From Hyperoodon ampullatus (taxonomy: Eukaryota > Chordata > Mammalia > Artiodactyla > Ziphiidae), in contig OX457057.1 in the NCBI GenBank assembly GCA_949752795.1, positions 5,694,632-5,758,631 of the forward strand: 64,000 nucleotides of DNA, read 5' to 3'. Every line of letters begins with the position of its first letter. Position 1 is the first letter of the stretch. Shown one piece after another: positions 24,327-37,160 of the stretch. A model generated the notes under the pieces. The model searched no databases, had not been told where the DNA came from, and was given only the letters and a program-made list of their open reading frames with translations. The position numbers and the translations under genes were made by a program.

Positions 24327-24677
24327 TAGTAGTTCCCCCTTATCCATGGGGGATACGTTCCAAGACCCCCAGTGGATACCTGAAACCGTGGATATACCGA
24401 ATGCTATGTATATGTGTACATACACACTATGTTTCTCCTATACTAACAGGCAGGTAGTGTATACAGCGTGGATGCACTGGGCAAAGGGACGATCCACGCC
24501 GCAGGCAAGACAGAGTGGAGCAGTGTGAGATTTCATCATGCTACTCAGAACAGCACACAATTTAAAGCTCATGAATTATTTATTTCTGGAATTTTTCATT
24601 TACTGTTTTCAGACCACAGTTGACCAATGGGTAGCTAAAACCTTGAAAGCAAAACCGTGGATAAGGGGGAACCACTG
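24327..24677 (+). mobile_element. Tigger-like non-autonomous DNA transposon
   Basis: The ends are inverted copies of about 20 bases: AGTAGTTCCCCCTTATCCAT on the left, and on the right the reverse complement of AGTGGTTCCCCCTTATCCAC. Both sides carry the TA target duplication (24325-24326 and 24678-24679) typical of Tc1/pogo elements. At 351 bp it is too short to encode a transposase. Confidence 0.8.
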
Positions 24678-24682
24678 TACTT

Positions 24683-24830
24683 AGTTCTACCACTGAAACA
24701 TGAAAACAGCCACAGACAATCCAAAGATGAATGGTTGTGACTGTGTTCTAATAAAACTGTATTTATACACAGACCTGCATTGGGCTGGATTTGGTCCATG
24801 GGCTGTAGTTTGCCAACCTGGGGTGATAGG
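24683..24830 (+). repeat. hAT-type MER element, second copy
   Basis: It shares ACAGCCACAGACAAT, AATAAAACTGTATTTATACA and GGCTGTAGTTTGCCAACCT with the element at 9918-10138. It sits directly downstream of the Tigger relic. Confidence 0.65.
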
Positions 24831-25984
24831 AGAATTGGGTTTTTATTAGTTCTTCCTAAATCAAAACCTTATCCCTGTAAAAGGTCTGAAGCCTCACCTA
24901 TTGAAAACCATGGATAGTCACTGAAGGAGAAATTTGTTAAAAAAAATAATAATAAAGCAGCTACTTGCCTTTGTAAATTTAACTAGTCAGACCCCTCTAG
25001 AATTAGGCAGTTGCTTACAATTAAAATATTTCAGGTCCCATGTAGTGGAGCTGGCTCAGTGATGTCTGTGTTTGAAATATAAGAGAAAAGGGGGACACAA
25101 ATGTCCATTTTTCTAGTCCCCCTCTCGCTCTGCATACATAGATAATGTCTCTTTCCATTAGAAAAAAACCTCCCAGAGAACAGATGCATGCCCTAGTATT
25201 CAATTTAACTATAAGTTGTAGTATCTTGCGTGTTATATGCAATTTATATCGTCCACTGCAAGGATCCAACATTTTAATAAAAGTGGTTGCTTATGCACTT
25301 TTGAAGCCTGTTAGGTTCTGGTATGTTAATGATCATTTTTAAGAGTACATTTTCTAAAAGTGCTTTTCCATGCCAACCAGAGTCCCCACCTTAATTTCCT
25401 GAATGCTGGCTGCATTCTGCTGTGAGTTCCTAAAACTCCTCCTCATGCATGGAAAGGTGGAATTTCATAACATCCTCTCTGCCACTCAGCCTTAGGGGGT
25501 TTGAGAGAGAGGAACTCAGATGCTTTCAGGTTTCTTCCAGTGTGGTCATTTTCCTCTAACGTATGAATTGAGAAATAGCTTAGCTGTGTCTTGTCTGATT
25601 CCCAGTAGGATCTCTCGTCCTCTCTGTCCATCGGAGAAGTCACGATGGTCCTCCAAGGGTCCCCAAGTTGAAGTTACTCTTGAGAGGCAGGACATTCTCT
25701 GAGGAGGATTTATATTCCTGGAATTTGTGTCAAAGGAGCTAATATACTTACCAATGTATAAAGTATACCATATTTAAGACATTTAAGGTTTACATATCCA
25801 AAGATAATATTTGAAAAATGAAGAATTAAATTTTATGGTATAGTATGTGTAAAATACGATTTGACCCCAACTTTTAAGTTAATGAAGCAGCAGGATGTCT
25901 AAAAAGGGAGGTGACGTCAATTATCAGAATTAGGATCCAGCTGGCTAACTCCAGCAACAGAGCAATCAGAAAATACCAATGTGT

Positions 25985-26204
25985 TGGGGGCTTCCCTGGT
26001 GGCGCAGTGGTTGAGAGTCTGCCTGCCGATGCAGGGGACGCGGGTTTGTGCCCCGGTCTGGGAAGATCCCACATGCCGCGGAGCGGCTGGGCCCGTGAGC
26101 CATGGCCACCGAGCCTGCGCGTCCGGAGCCTGTGCTCCACAATGGGAGAGGCCACAGCAGTGAGAGGCCCGTGTACCGGAAGAAAAGAAAAAAGAAAAAC
26201 AAAA
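25985..26204 (+). repeat. CHR-type SINE (short form)
   Basis: The head GGGCTTCCCTGGTGGCGCAG, readable A- and B-boxes and an A-rich tail are present. The 10-bp duplication ACCAATGTGT lies at 25975-25984 and 26205-26214. Confidence 0.92.
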
Positions 26205-29200
26205 ACCAATGTGTCTTCAAATTTTCAGTCTCGGGGAAAGCTAAGAAAAACACCAAATGGTCCTCACCGAGGCCAGCTCACTTTCACTCAGTCGTTCTTC
26301 CAGACTTCGCCCTTAATTTACCCAGTAACTTAAAATGAAGTTATCCAGTTCCTAATACCGTCAAAGGGATTTGTTTTGTCTCGGACACAATAACTTGTCA
26401 AGAGAAAACATTATACACAGAGAGATGTTTGAATCAACAGTTTTAATTATTTTTCTTAGTTCACTTAGGTGTTATACTACTTCAGCAAATGACTGAAGGA
26501 TTTCTAAGGTTGAAGAAATATTTAAGTGCTCTGGCTGAGAATACTATATTCCAGTTGGATTTTGAATATCTTGAACAGGGTGTTATTCAGTGTTACAGCA
26601 GAAAACCAAGATGCCTCAGATGTAAAGGAAATAGTAAAGAGCTGAATTATATAACAGGTTTGTCCTCCAGGTATTGAGACTAGAAAGGACAATGCCTTAG
26701 ACAAATTTCTTCTTTCCCTAGTGAGATCAGTTTTCTGTGAGAGGGCTGTATAACCTAAAACAGTCCCCGCAGGTATTGTAAACCGTAAGACTCCTGGTAT
26801 GGAAATAACCGATTTCTTGTTAATTGCTGGCCTAGTTACCCATGTTCAATAAAGGTGGGTGAAGCCATCCAACTGGAATAAAAAGAGCCCTGATTGGAGG
26901 AAGAAGAGATAACACTTTCTGGTCACCAATTTTTAAGCAACAGGTTTTCTCTCTATTTGACAACTGGGTTTCCAAACACTTAACTGGGCCAGAGGCTGCT
27001 AGTTATCTTGGTAAGTAGCATGGACAGCACTGATTCCTGAGAGCAGCCCTGCAGAATATCTCCAGTGGGTCACTAGCAAGTCCTGCGGGTCACCCTTAGA
27101 CTTTTTGTGTGGTTCTCTACACGTGGGTCCAAGGGGCACTTCTCTAACAATGCCTGCAACTGTTTGAGAAAAGTAAGAGTGCTCCGTCAACAACTTGGAT
27201 GTCACACTCCCCTAGTTAAATTTGGCGTGAGGTGTGGTTTCCCAGTGGCCCAGTCTGCTCGGTGAGGAGTAAGCGGTGAAGGTGGGGTGCGGCATCTAAC
27301 TTAAATCTCCCAAGTAATTCTCTCTTACTTGCCTCTTTTAGGAAATGAATCTTTGGGGAACACAGTGGCGTGTGTTACATTGCAGACAACATGCTCTGTG
27401 TCATTCTTATTGGGCCTCTCTGTCTTTTTTGTTTTGCAATCCAAATGAGATTTCTGGAAAATGGCAAGACCTCTCTTTTCCTAAACCGCCCCCCCACGAG
27501 CTATTGCAGCTCTCAGAGCAACAGGTAACTAAGCAGAAAGCCGCATCTGGCTGCCCTGTATATTTCTGACGTCCAGCATTGCGAGAATATACCTGCCAAA
27601 ATCCACCGACTCATGACACATTTCTCTGGCTGAGCATCACTGAGTAGATGTTAACGAAGCCGCTTTGCCTAATGCTTTACCCATGGAGCCATTGTTCGCT
27701 ACGAGTCTCTGAAGCAGGGCTACTTCATTTATCCATAAACGATCATGGGACGTCTGATGGAAAGGAACCCCGTGGGCTTCTGCTGGCTTTCAGCGCTGTT
27801 GCTTACCACATCACTTCAGTACATTACAACGCGACATGGTTTGGGTTTGGGTTTGGGTTGAGACTGCAACAATATCCCAAAGATTACTTTCAGCCTATAG
27901 AATGTTGGGGGAGATCCTGGGATTGTCTTTAATTTTAATAGTTGGATGGTCACAGGTCAAAGTCTTGCTATTCTAATTATCGTAATTCAAGCCAGTAACA
28001 CGAGTACCATTTTGCAAGTTACTGATGCACAGTTCAGGAACGTGGTCCTGGCAGCCCTCCTTATAGTAGCAATTGCCTTGTGCCTACAGAAGCTACAGTT
28101 TCTGTCTTTTATTAATTGTCTTCACAGTCTCAAGGAAGACTGCTCTGCCTGTCTTCCATGTGAGGAAATTCAGAAGTAAGTGTAATTATCATGGGATTTG
28201 TTTTTAGATAACCTGGACATTATTAGACTCAGTTCTTTCCTAGCCCTGAATGAGGCTAACACAATTCTTTAAGAAAATCCAAAACCCAGTAACCCTTAGC
28301 TGAGTTTGTGTAACGTAATGTAACAGAAGTTTACTGGACCTCTGTACTCTCAGTTCTATAGATACAGTGACTACAGGTACAGAATTTTCAAGTATCATTC
28401 CAATTTCAAAAATTCTGCTCTACCTTTACCAGGTTTTCACACTGAAAATATGTTTACAATACAGGTAATATCAATGAAACTAGCTCAATCGATTTTTGGT
28501 TTTGGTCTATAAAATTTATTTTTTCCCCTCCACTGAACTTTTCAATTGTTCTTTTATGTCACGTGAATACAACATTTGTAAGAAACAGTAGTAGTAACAG
28601 ATGGATAGAAAAACATCTTAGAAACTTTTTTAAAGAATGACAAGCAGAAATAATTATTATGAAGGAAACACATACTCACTGTAGTACATTTTGGAAATAC
28701 AAATAAGCAAGGAAAATCACCCAGAGATAATAACTGTTAAACTTTTTGTATCTTTCTTGTGGTAGAGGCATTTTCAGTTAACCTATGCCTTTTAGTCATT
28801 ATTCATGTCTTGAATGACTGAGACAAGGCGGCCACAAATTTCTGTGACTTATTTGAAACACTGATTTGAAACATCTGTCTCTTAGAACTTACTAACAAAA
28901 ATTCTAGTATCAGATGTTCTCATTCACTTCAGTGAATATAATTAATTGTTTTCTGTTCCTTTGGAGGCAGCATAACAGTCAAACATATCTTACCCAATTG
29001 ACATTTGATTTAAAGCAAAACAAAACAAAAAATTAGGCACTGCTATCTTATCCTAATAATCTACCCTCAAGTAACAGAAACCTCCATTTGTGATTTCAGT
29101 AGTGCAGACTGTAAAAGTCTCAAGTTCATCTAAACTTGCAGAGGTAAGTTAACACCAACATGATCTGCAAATTGGAGAATGAGGCTAAAAGTCTTCGGTT

Positions 29201-29499
29201 GCCTTGATTCTTAGACCCATTCTTTTCATGTTTCAGATCTACTTCAGTCGTAAAATTCATAAGTACGTTTTATGTGGAGTTTTTTTTTCCCTCCAAAACA
29301 TTGTAATAGAATCAACATAGGGTCTTATAAAGAATGACATCTTAGAACTGAAAAAATGTAATTGTCATCATCAGTTTCAACACTGTACTCATCTCATGCC
29401 ATGGAAATTTTCCAAATGCATGTTTTTTTGGTACAGATTTTAGGAAAACCAATAAAATAAGAATTGGGTTTAAAAATGTTTTCTCTTGTTGCCCTGAGA

Positions 29500-29690
29500 T
29501 ATTGTTTGAGGCAGCAGAGTGGAGGAGTGAAGTCAGACAAACCTGGCTTCAAATCCCCACTCTGTCATTTATTAACTATATAATTTGAGGTAGGTTGCTC
29601 AATTCCTATAAATCTCAGGTTTACGTTTATGAACTGGAGATGATTCTGATATTGTGAGGACTAAATAACGCAACACATACTAAGGAACCC
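29500..29690 (+). repeat. MIR SINE fragment
   Basis: It reads GGCTTCAAATCCCCACTCTG, then TCATTTATTAACTATATAAT and GAACTGGAGATGATTCTGAT, the order of a MIR core. It is an old mammalian element; ends are approximate. Confidence 0.7.
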
Positions 29691-32361
29691 ATGTAGCTCT
29701 TGGAACGTCAGTGTTCTCTTCCTTTTTTCCTAATTTCTCCTTTAACAATTTCCCGTAAAAAAAAAAAATTCCTGTGCCATTTAATTCATTTTAATATTAT
29801 GTATTTATAATGCTAGTAGACTGTGAAAACTGCACAATGAAACTAAAAACTAAATCCTCCAGTGGAGTTCAGGAGTTAGGAAAGCCTAGAAAATTGGAAT
29901 GTCTGAAAATTGGAGTGTCTCATTTTTCCTGAATAGACAATCGCGGTCATTCTGTGTGTGGACGTGCATCTCTCCTTACCTTAATGCTATGTGAGGCTAG
30001 CACTAGCTTTATAGCGGAGTATTTATGTGGTAACTTTAAAACCTTGTGAAAACGTAGTTGACATTTTAATTAGCTCGGAAAGAAACTGCCAAAAAACTGC
30101 AGAAACAAATGTGACCATTTTAACTAAAAAAAAAAAAAAGTTTATGTTATACCCACCGTGACCAGCTGATTACAGATTCTTTGGTATGACACTGTATAAA
30201 ACATTTCTGGTTCATAATTCACGCTCCTTTTTATTTCATCCCAATGATGAACTTAAGATTTTTAAAGCCTTCCTGTTCACGCTAGCAAAATTGTGAATGG
30301 AGATCTTTGTGTTTATGCTCTCAGGTTTTGAGTTCAGAATTCTTCAAATTCTAGAAATCTCATCAGTGATGGAGCCTCTGTTGCACATTTGTGAATGAGT
30401 CCTGTACTAGTGCAGAAATAAAATGTCGTATTTGAAGTAGCATGCACATTTTGCCGTAATTCAGCAAGGAGGTCTGCACAAGTACAGATACATTGCATGC
30501 CCAGAAGTAAAGGTGGCATCAGTGCATGCCTTGCATTTTTCCAGCCAAAGGGCTGTTAGTATAGATATTGCATGTTTAAAAATTGAACACAGAATATAGC
30601 ATGTTTCAATTTTTAAAAAGCCATTTATCAAGTATGCATGTCCAAAATTAGGGACCTATAATGATGCACATATCTGTACTGCAATATGATCCAAATCACC
30701 TGAAAATTTAATAATCCATAGTATACTTAATTATAAAGTTTAAATAATACCTGGATCCAGTTACGAATATAACAATGTATTCTAAATGTACCTATTAAGA
30801 AAGAAGGCTTTAATAGTTTTGAAGATACACTGTTTGATCAAGCTGAGCTTGGTGTATTTAGTAAATAATCAGACAAGTATGTTTTCAAACATTATAATTC
30901 TTTTTAGTATTGATAAAGTGATAAAGCTTTTTTTCTGAAAGAGAGCATCTTCTCTTTGAAGAGGTTGTATCAACTTGGCAGAATTCTCAGAAACGATTCT
31001 GCTTGGAGGTGGTAAATATAATTTTCTTAAATTGCTATTATAGTACATATGCCATTCCATTGAATGCCAACCTAGGTAATAGAGCAGTAACTTATTACTG
31101 GTTTTTCAAAATGTTTTCTTTCCACATGAGTGTTCTCTAGAAAGGAAACTAGCATTCACTTTAAAATAAAATTTAAATTTACTGGTATAACTTAAGATAA
31201 CAAAGAGGCCCTACTCTTAGAGAAACAGAAAACCATATTTGGGAGTTATTGACCTCAGTATAGACCCATATTAGGAAAACAAATCAGATTCTTGTCTTGC
31301 TGTTGAGGTAGAGTATACGTGTCCTGAGAAACTGCCACTTCTATTTGGCTAAAATCATCCTCTCACACCCATTTTTAGCAAACGTTATTATATGGTATGC
31401 AGTGCTACAAACCATCTGTAACTTAAAGGCCATACACTGACTTCAGAAGTGAGACCCTGAAGTCACATTTGCATTTGATCATTCTCATAGTCAGGCAAGC
31501 TTTTAGTTATTTGTCCATAAAGAGAAATATATTCTTACAGCTTGGAATCTCTTCCCAGGTACCCCATCTGCATCAAGTGGCCATATTGCAAAGCCAAGGC
31601 AAATTTTTATATTAAAACATATCGACTGAAACTGGTCATTAACAAATAATTTGCCAGTGTGAACTTTCCATGACTCTATTGATAGCAATTTAAATTTGTT
31701 TACTACAACATGTTTGATAAACAGAACAAAGTACCTTACTGGTATTGCACCCTGTTGCTGTCCATCTGGGGGCACTGGGGGGAGTGACCTGAACATCTTT
31801 TAAAGCTACAATGTGGAATGGGAGGAAAGTAAGCAATTCTGAAAATCAAAAAGACCACAGATCACATGAGCGAAATCAGAGTTGTGCAGATGAGCGGTCA
31901 GGTTCAAGACAGCTCACGATCTTGGGTCTGTGAGCAAAGCAACAACTTACTCCCTAGGTATATCCAAAGCTAAATAAATGTGTGTGCAGTTTCCCTAACT
32001 TGCATCCTGTGGAATTACAGGGCCTTAACAGGGGTCCACCAGGCTAAAAAGAAAGTAATTTGAGCAATGAACTTTTTTCTACAATGAGCATGTTATTGTT
32101 ACACTTCATTTAATGCAGTCAACTTCGGTTTTGCTTTGTGTTTAGAGGTCTTGATATAGAGCAAAGTTTCAGGAAGGGTCCAGTCTTCCTCTTGGAATAT
32201 TTTCCCCAGCAATTTCACAGGAGTTTCCTTTGCCATCAATCCTCAGAAGGGCTTTTGTCTTGGCTTTTCACTTCCGGGGGAATGGCCCTGCCCTTTCCTT
32301 TATGTGGTGACGGTTTCTCTCTATAGTTATCACCTGGTCTTTTGTTTTGTTTCTCTTCCAG

Positions 32362-32425
32362 AGTGAAAGAATTGAAAAAGGCCAAGGAACTTGAAGACAT
32401 ACAGCAGCATCCCTTAGCAATGTGA
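32362..32425 (+). CDS. CAMTA1: CAMTA1 terminal exon, coding part
   Basis: The acceptor is TCTCTTCCAG. When joined to the exon ending at 20308 it reads R-VKELKKAKELEDIQQHPLAM and stops at 32423-32425. When joined to the 31-nt exon it reads SERIEKGQGT and stops at 32392-32394. The same bases therefore encode two C-termini in overlapping frames. The first is a short charged helix like that of CAMTA2. Confidence 0.92.
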
Positions 32426-32475
32426 CACTGCTTTTCAGACTGTTTTCATTTCTGTTTTTAGGAGAGACATGCGAC

Positions 32476-32511
32476 AACACACACACACACACGCATGCAC
32501 ACACACACACA
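32476..32511 (+). repeat. (CA)n microsatellite in 3'UTR
   Basis: CA dinucleotides with two interruptions (GCATG) lie about 55 bases after the longer CAMTA1 stop codon. Confidence 0.9.
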
Positions 32512-35500
32512 ACATAATCCCTCTGCAGTTTTGGGGAGATGAGCTGCAGGATTTTAACAGGAATGTTTTGGTCATTGCATTTGCACTTTCATGGACAACT
32601 TTTAATTTGATCAGCAAGACATCTTGGAATTCAATCTTCTGTTGGATCATGGGCAAACAAGACACCACGAGGAATCGAAAGAGGCTTTCCTCCTCTTAGG
32701 AAGAAGCCGTCTTCCTTCTCACATAGGGCTGTATTCAAACATCGTGTGGAACTGTACAAATATTTATACCAAAAATATAGATAAGAAAAGGTGGGGATGC
32801 ACTAGCAACAAAGAATGCTGTTCCTGCACCTGTCAGTTATTTCCAAGAAGCTGAATCTTTGGGATTGATTCTCAGTGGAGGGCTTAGATCATACAAATCT
32901 TTATTGGGTCCGTGTGTTCTCATTTCCTTCACTGTGTTTAGTTGATTTTAATTTGTCTGTTTGTGTTTCAATCTTTACAGCACACTTAATGCAACTTTTA
33001 AAATCTGCAGGTTATTAATGTCTTGTGGAAATTTGCAGAGGGGCGGGTGCGTGGTAAACGGGTAATGCGTGGGAAATGATGAGGAACAGCGTACAGAGTT
33101 TAAATTTATTTTCTGTCCCCACCACCTCCCAAGAACCTGCGAGGATAGTCATCATCTTGTCCCTTTTCTCATGTTCAGCACTTTAATTTTTTTTGCCTTA
33201 CTTTCATGTGCAATGAAAATTACTTAGAGAATTGGTAAAGCATGTAGCTTTTTTTAGTAGCCTTGGAAACTGTAGTCATTCTTAGGAATCATAAACCTTG
33301 CCTGGACATTTGCCACCTAAAAGACCAGTGTGGTGCTGCGTTCTGGCCAGTAAATTCCATATTTTTGGCTATATCTCATCCAACCTGAGCAGTTTCTGTG
33401 TATATATAGAAGGTAGAAATGGAAAGTGAGAAAATATTTGAAAGGGATTATATTAATTGCTAAATATTTTATTCAAAAAGGTCAATAACATGGCAAGATA
33501 AAATTATTTGTATAGTTTTGTCTGAAAGAGCGAGAAAAAATGTGGATGTATTGTTTGTATATATTGTATATATTAAAACAAAGAGATATGTGCATGAAAT
33601 CAAGAAAAAAGAAATGAACAAAAGCAAAGCATTAGTGGCTATGGTCTGTAAAATGAAACAAAAAAAAACTTTATTTCACTATAAGAGTACTTTATTTTAA
33701 ATGTTCTTTAGAAGAACATTTTGCTAAAGCATGACTAAACTGCAAAAAAAAAAAAAAAAGAGCTACTGTATTAAGACTTAGGAAAAAAGGCAGAGTAACA
33801 TTACTTAAAAAAAAAAAGGGTATGTTTACATTTAATTTTGGCTACCAGGAGTTTATTTTATTTTATTTAAAAATTTTTTTTGCCAATGGTGCCAAGTAAT
33901 GTGAATGCTGATATCGCTTTAAAAAATTAAGTTACTTTTGCTAAACAGATAATCATGAGATGAATCAGTATATAGCTTAACACCATCCACTCACTCCAAC
34001 AAAGAACACTTAGAACGGTCAAAACCTGACAAAAGAAATAGGATGAAAAGTAGAAAAATGACTCATGTTTTCATATCTCCTGCTGGAAATCAGAAAATGT
34101 AATAAAAATTGCACAAAAATAACTACAAATTAAAAGAATGCAAACTGGTCTCGTAGGGATGTCATGGTATATGATTACTATTTCCACATAATGAGGAACC
34201 AAAGAAATCTGATGCTTTTAACAACTCAACTACTAATGTTAAATCGAGAGAATAAAGTTTGCATTTGCTGATGCCAGTTTAAAATTCCCAGGTTAAGTTT
34301 CAGGATCAGTTGGTGTAAAGCTGAGAGACTAGTTTTTTTCCCCTTGGTTCTGGCTGCCCACTGTAAGTAAAAACTCAAGGCTTGTTGTGAAGCCTAAAAA
34401 TATTCACAAATCAGCTTTTAAACTGGTGTCTTGGAAGGAAGGTAGATACAAAAAGATTGTGGTAACAACTGGGGTCAGTGCTCTTGGTGCCTTTTCTATA
34501 ATTGTACTTGTTTTTTAATTACTTCCTTTCACTGCCAACCTCGAATTACTGTACAGTATATGTCTTACTGCTTGTGATCAGCTTTGATGACAGTGACAGC
34601 CCCACAACTAGCAGCCACCTGTACATTTGTAAACTGACCTGACTCAATTTTGTTTTTAAATGTGTGGGTTATGTTGCAGCTGTTGCAGTCCCCCAAATAC
34701 CTATTATTTTACACAATTTGACCTATAGGAGGACACTGAGTAATTTACAAACACACAGTTGCATTCATCAACGGGAAGAGAATGTGAAAGCCAGCTCTTT
34801 CAGAATATCCTTTATTAATACTGAATTTGGGTATGTTTATTCCATCTTGGTACAAATAACCGATCTTTTGACAAGAGTAATGACCTCAGTGGATTTGCTT
34901 TAACGCTCATTTTTTTTTTTAATGTTTCACATGCTACATTATTAGCTGAGTAAGTTAGAAAATCTGAAAGATAAAGACTGACATAGAATTAGGAGCGTTC
35001 TTATGGAGGGCATAGAAGTAGGTTCGAAACCTACCCATGTAACCTACCAGTACAACTGTGAATCCCAGGTGAGGTACAAATGCACTTCCACTGAAACGAA
35101 GCATTTCTGACTGCTTTTTCTTGGTTGTGAATCTTAATTTTTGAATATAAGATGATAGGTAAACGCAGCTTTCTTGGATAATCTGAATTCCCAAGTGCCA
35201 GGAGTAGGATTTCATTATAAAATTAATAGCTAATCTTATTCTGTCTCCTGAAGATTTAATTGCTATTCTTGTTACCCATTTGAAATCAGCTGTACTGTGT
35301 GAACGAAATCGAGACAATATCTAGAACCCCTCTCTGGCTGCACGGTCGCTTATGGCAGTTCCACACAGTAGTTGGCGCCCAATGGGGGGTCCCTGAGACT
35401 TGCATGTAAAACTAGTCTAGATGTCTTCTTTTTTGTAAGTTTTATTTTTGTAACTGTGCATGTAAAGCATCACTGAATCAATGGATCTGTTGAAGAACTC

Positions 35501-35587
35501 AGCTGCTGGAAACCATGCAAAATGTTTTGAATTGCCCTTAAAATATGGAAAATGTTTTCTGAATGCTTTATATTCTTTCTGCTGTAA

Positions 35588-35593
35588 ATTAAA
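35588..35593 (+). terminator. CAMTA1: CAMTA1 polyadenylation signal ATTAAA
   Basis: ATTAAA is followed about 25-35 bases later by CTATGTGTGTTTTGC, a GT-rich downstream element. Cleavage is expected near 35605-35612. Inferred from signals only. Confidence 0.6.
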
Positions 35594-35610
35594 AATGAAG
35601 AAAATTTCCC

Positions 35611-36950
35611 CATACTATGTGTGTTTTGCTTTAAACTCAACTGATATTGAAATCCAAGGTGATCACGTTTCACACCATATAAAATCATTTCAAATATTTC
35701 CTTCTATCCCGATAAAGTGTCTTGACTGCGAGCGTTACATAGTTTCAGATCTGTACAGGAAAGAAAAAATTTCTCACTGGAGCCACTGTTCCTAAAACAA
35801 TTACTTGTCAACTATCTTCTCAGGCATCACTCAACCTATCAGTCATTTGACTAAGGGCAGTTATTGGAGAGATAAAAACACCAATCTAAATTCACCTTTT
35901 CAGTTAAAACCCTTTGCAGTTTTTTAAAAGGCACTTTTCAGCTGACTACTAATACCAGCCTTCCTTTCCAAGAGCTCTGTCATGTCTCATTCCCTTTCAC
36001 TGCAGAGCCTCATCTTGTCTCCCTGGTGGTCCCTCTTCCATCTAATCCATCCCACTGCTGCTGCCAGAGAAGTTTTGCATGATCGATCTCCCAGATCTGT
36101 GAGGCCTTGATGGTTTCTACAACCCACTGCACTGAAATGACATTTGCCTTTCTTGTTTATCTTCAATCTTTATTCGGCCTTATTTTCACCTATGCCCCAA
36201 CCTGCACACCCTGGTTGGTCTGTTCAAACTATGTCCATGTCCACTGTTTCTTTGTTCATGATGTTTGTTCCTCCTGTGCCTGGAAAGTTCTCTTTTTAGC
36301 TACTTAACCCAACTCAAATCTCACCTCCTCTGTGACACTCTCTTGTTTATTCTAATATACACTAATATTTTCAAATTATGCCATTTAGAGTTGGAAAAGA
36401 CAGTCTGGTGTTTATTTTCATTTCTCATCTGTCTGCCAGTTGACTCACTGGTGTTCTGTGGTGTTTTGTTTGTTTAATGTAGGAGTTGCCTATGTTGACA
36501 GGAATACTTTCAGTAACAACTTAAAGAGATTGCACAGTAACTCATTGCATTCAGATTTTTGCCTCAGCCTCAACCCGAAATCAAAAGTTGAGGACCTACT
36601 CTGTGCTTGGGGGTCCGGAAATACAGAAACGTATAAAGTACAGTCCCTCATGTCAAGGCTCCCATAGATTATAATAAGATCTGTGCAGTGAAAAATATAC
36701 GTGTCACAAATGAACACACGAAAAGAGGGAACCTAATCCAATCAACGCCTGTGACAAATATCCTGAATGAACTTCCGTTCTCATTTTGACAAGTTTCTTG
36801 GGAAAATGTGGCGGTCTCCAGGACCACCGGCTTAATGCGGCACGTTCAGCAGAAGCCCATGGGCTGTCTCCACTACTGTCAGGGCCCGAGAAATGACCCA
36901 CGGGCCCAGAATAACGTAAAGCGTCCCCACCTTCATTTATCTGCACAGTC
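35611..36950 (+). other. CAMTA1-VAMP3 intergenic region
   Basis: It contains an L2-derived stretch at about 35985-36350 and otherwise unique sequence. It is only about 1.5 kb long, so VAMP3 starts soon after CAMTA1 ends. Confidence 0.75.
35985..36350 (+). repeat. L2 LINE 3' fragment
   Basis: GTGCCTGGAAAGTTCTCTTT near 36278 and AACTCAAATCTCACCTCCTC near 36312 are typical of an L2 3' end in sense orientation. Ends are approximate. Confidence 0.65.
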
Positions 36951-37130
36951 CCTTTTCAGAGCCTAATGCACCACGTGCCTCAGCGTCCGTACCGGCGGCG
37001 GCAAGGACATGGAGTTGCATCCCAGAGACCTGCCTCAGCGCTCTGCGGTGGCCCCGCCCCGAGACGCCCCGTCTCTTCCGGCGCGCCCCCTCGCGGCCAC
37101 GCGCCCCGCCCACCCGTCGGCCCATCCCGG

Positions 37131-37138
37131 TGACGTCA
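37131..37138 (+). promoter_or_regulatory. VAMP3: CRE palindrome TGACGTCA
   Basis: A perfect CREB/ATF site in the context GGTGACGTCACC, 110-117 bases before the first coding base of VAMP3. Suggests cAMP/CREB-family input; binding is inferred. Confidence 0.7.
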
Positions 37139-37160
37139 CCGCCCCCGCGCCGCCCCGCCC

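Larger units (their letters stand above)
23077..32361 (+). other. CAMTA1: CAMTA1 last intron (9.3 kb)
   Basis: It contains a Tigger-like element (24327-24677), a hAT-type MER relic (about 24683-24830), a CHR SINE (25985-26204) and a MIR (about 29500-29690). The stretches 26.2-29.5 kb and 29.7-32.3 kb are mostly unique sequence with AT-rich patches. No coding feature is supported there. Confidence 0.8.
1..35610 (+). other. CAMTA1: CAMTA1 gene, 3' part (13 exons plus 3'UTR)
   Basis: Calmodulin-binding transcription activator 1, a large nuclear transcription factor expressed mainly in neurons. The family order is CG-1 DNA-binding domain, TIG domain, ankyrin repeats, then IQ motifs. Only the part after the TIG domain lies in this window; the earlier exons are upstream. 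I chained exons by AG/GT borders and reading phase, and every junction keeps frame. The joined protein reads as a Gly/Ser linker, three ankyrin repeats, a long Ser/Pro-rich stretch, then several IQ motifs (VIQRCYRKYK, LIQSKFRSYY, LIQKFYRSYK) and a basic C-terminus. No frameshift or internal stop was seen in any exon. The match to the human protein is from memory, but it runs across every exon, so identification is very secure. The gene lies about 1.5 kb upstream of VAMP3 in the same orientation. Confidence 0.97.
32426..35610 (+). other. CAMTA1: CAMTA1 3'UTR
   Basis: About 3.2 kb of AT-rich sequence after the stop, in line with the long 3'UTR of mammalian CAMTA1. It includes a CA repeat at 32476-32511, several A-runs and internal AATAAA hexamers at 34101 and 34251 that could give shorter transcripts. 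The end is inferred from an ATTAAA at 35588 followed by a GT-rich stretch. Confidence 0.75.
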
